From: an uncultured Gammaproteobacteria bacterium | GTDB taxonomy: Bacteria; Pseudomonadota; Gammaproteobacteria; UBA6429; Thiohalophilaceae | Assembly: GCA_937967995.1 (NCBI GenBank) | Contig: CALBTB010000010.1 | Span: 124,001 to 188,000 of the forward strand | Direction: 5' to 3' | DNA length: 64,000 nucleotides | In this document: piece by piece, positions 63,732 to 64,000 of the stretch | Position numbering within the stretch: position 1 is the first letter of the stretch | How the letters are laid out: each line of letters begins with the position of its first letter | The notes under the pieces: model-generated | The model's database searches: none | Seen by the model: only the letters and a program-made list of their open reading frames with translations | What the model was told of the DNA's origin: nothing | Made by a program: the position numbers and the translations under genes

Positions 63732-64000
63732 ATGCGCAGTCTGATTTTTATTTTGATCGTTTTTCTGCCTCCCATTGCCAGTGCCGAGCAGCGGGTACAC
63801 GAATATCTGCTTGATAACGGTATGAAGCTGCTGGTCAAGCAGGATCATCGGGCACCCATCGTTGTCACGCAGATCTGGTACAAGGTCGGGGCCAGTTACG
63901 AATACAACGGGATCACCGGCATATCGCATGTGCTTGAACACATGATGTTCAAGGGCACCGGTAAACTGGGTCCGGGCGAGTTCTCCAAAGTCATCAAGGA
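63732..64000 (+). CDS. M16 family zinc peptidase (3' end outside window)
   Basis: First 89 codons. Signal peptide (LIFILIVFLPPIASA), then the M16 opening YLLDNGMKLLVKQDHRAPIV and the inverted zinc motif HVLEH (His66, Glu69, His70) in GISHVLEHMMFKGT. Divergent from ftsY, as in many gammaproteobacteria. Periplasmic protease; the remaining sequence is not available. Confidence 0.9.
   Translation, partial: MRSLIFILIVFLPPIASAEQRVHEYLLDNGMKLLVKQDHRAPIVVTQIWYKVGASYEYNGITGISHVLEHMMFKGTGKLGPGEFSKVIK

Overview
The window is a compact stretch of gammaproteobacterial chromosome of moderate G+C. The group is indicated by the gene orders asmA-mutY-yggX, thiS-thiG-trmB, gmk-rpoZ-spoT-ridA-recG-ubiC-ubiA, bioBFHCD, coxBA-ctaG-coxC, ccoNOQP-ccoGHIS and ftsYEX-rpoH, and by a CRP close to the enterobacterial protein. 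A free-living, aerobic to microaerobic respiring bacterium of a Chromatiales- or Pseudomonas-like lineage fits; genus cannot be told from sequence alone. There is no phage, insertion sequence, rRNA operon or CRISPR array. Both edges cut a gene: a MORN-repeat/C13-peptidase protein at the left, and an M16 peptidase at the right.

Layout. 1-1.5 kb: MORN/caspase-like protein and tRNA-Phe. 1.6-7.2 kb, minus strand: an acyl-CoA synthetase, then asmA-SRPBCC-mutY-yggX. 7.3-9.0 kb: thiS-thiG-trmB, tail to tail with crp. 9.7-18.5 kb: a long minus-strand array in which a Ser/Thr kinase, a PP2C phosphatase, a trypsin-like protease and an FHA membrane protein are interleaved with rph, rdgB and hemW, followed by CPXCG, rof, prcB-like, cupin and mak genes. 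18.6-25.8 kb: yicC, then an accessory stretch (DsrE-like, EF-hand, REC-AraC regulator, small exported proteins, a Cu/Zn-SOD-like protein without its metal ligands, a PQQ-dehydrogenase/cytochrome lipoprotein). 25.9-33.2 kb: gmk-rpoZ-spoT-ridA-recG-ubiC-ubiA. 33.4-40.1 kb: an outer-membrane protein, a structured intergenic repeat, comF, and the biotin operon behind a probable BirA operator. 40.4-55.8 kb: an aa3-type oxidase cluster, then a complete cbb3 oxidase cluster with its maturation genes. 56-58.5 kb: a VWA/coiled-coil pair. 58.6-63.6 kb: ftsY-ftsE-ftsX, a REC-REC-GGDEF protein and rpoH, with a CIRCE element in front of rpoH.

How it works together. The two terminal oxidases and their copper/heme assembly factors form one respiratory block that lacks ctaA (heme A synthase). 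Quinone synthesis starts from ubiC-ubiA. spoT, crp, rpoH and the GGDEF protein are global stress or second-messenger nodes.

Most notable observations: a 16/18 CIRCE match at rpoH, implying HrcA control of sigma-32; a BirA operator whose right arm doubles as a perfect TTGACA -35 box and whose left arm runs into the comF start codon; an SOD-like protein that lost nearly all metal ligands; the kinase/phosphatase/FHA/protease set inside a housekeeping operon; a receiver domain with its phospho-acceptor replaced by Ala; and a multi-hairpin intergenic element at 34118-34448.
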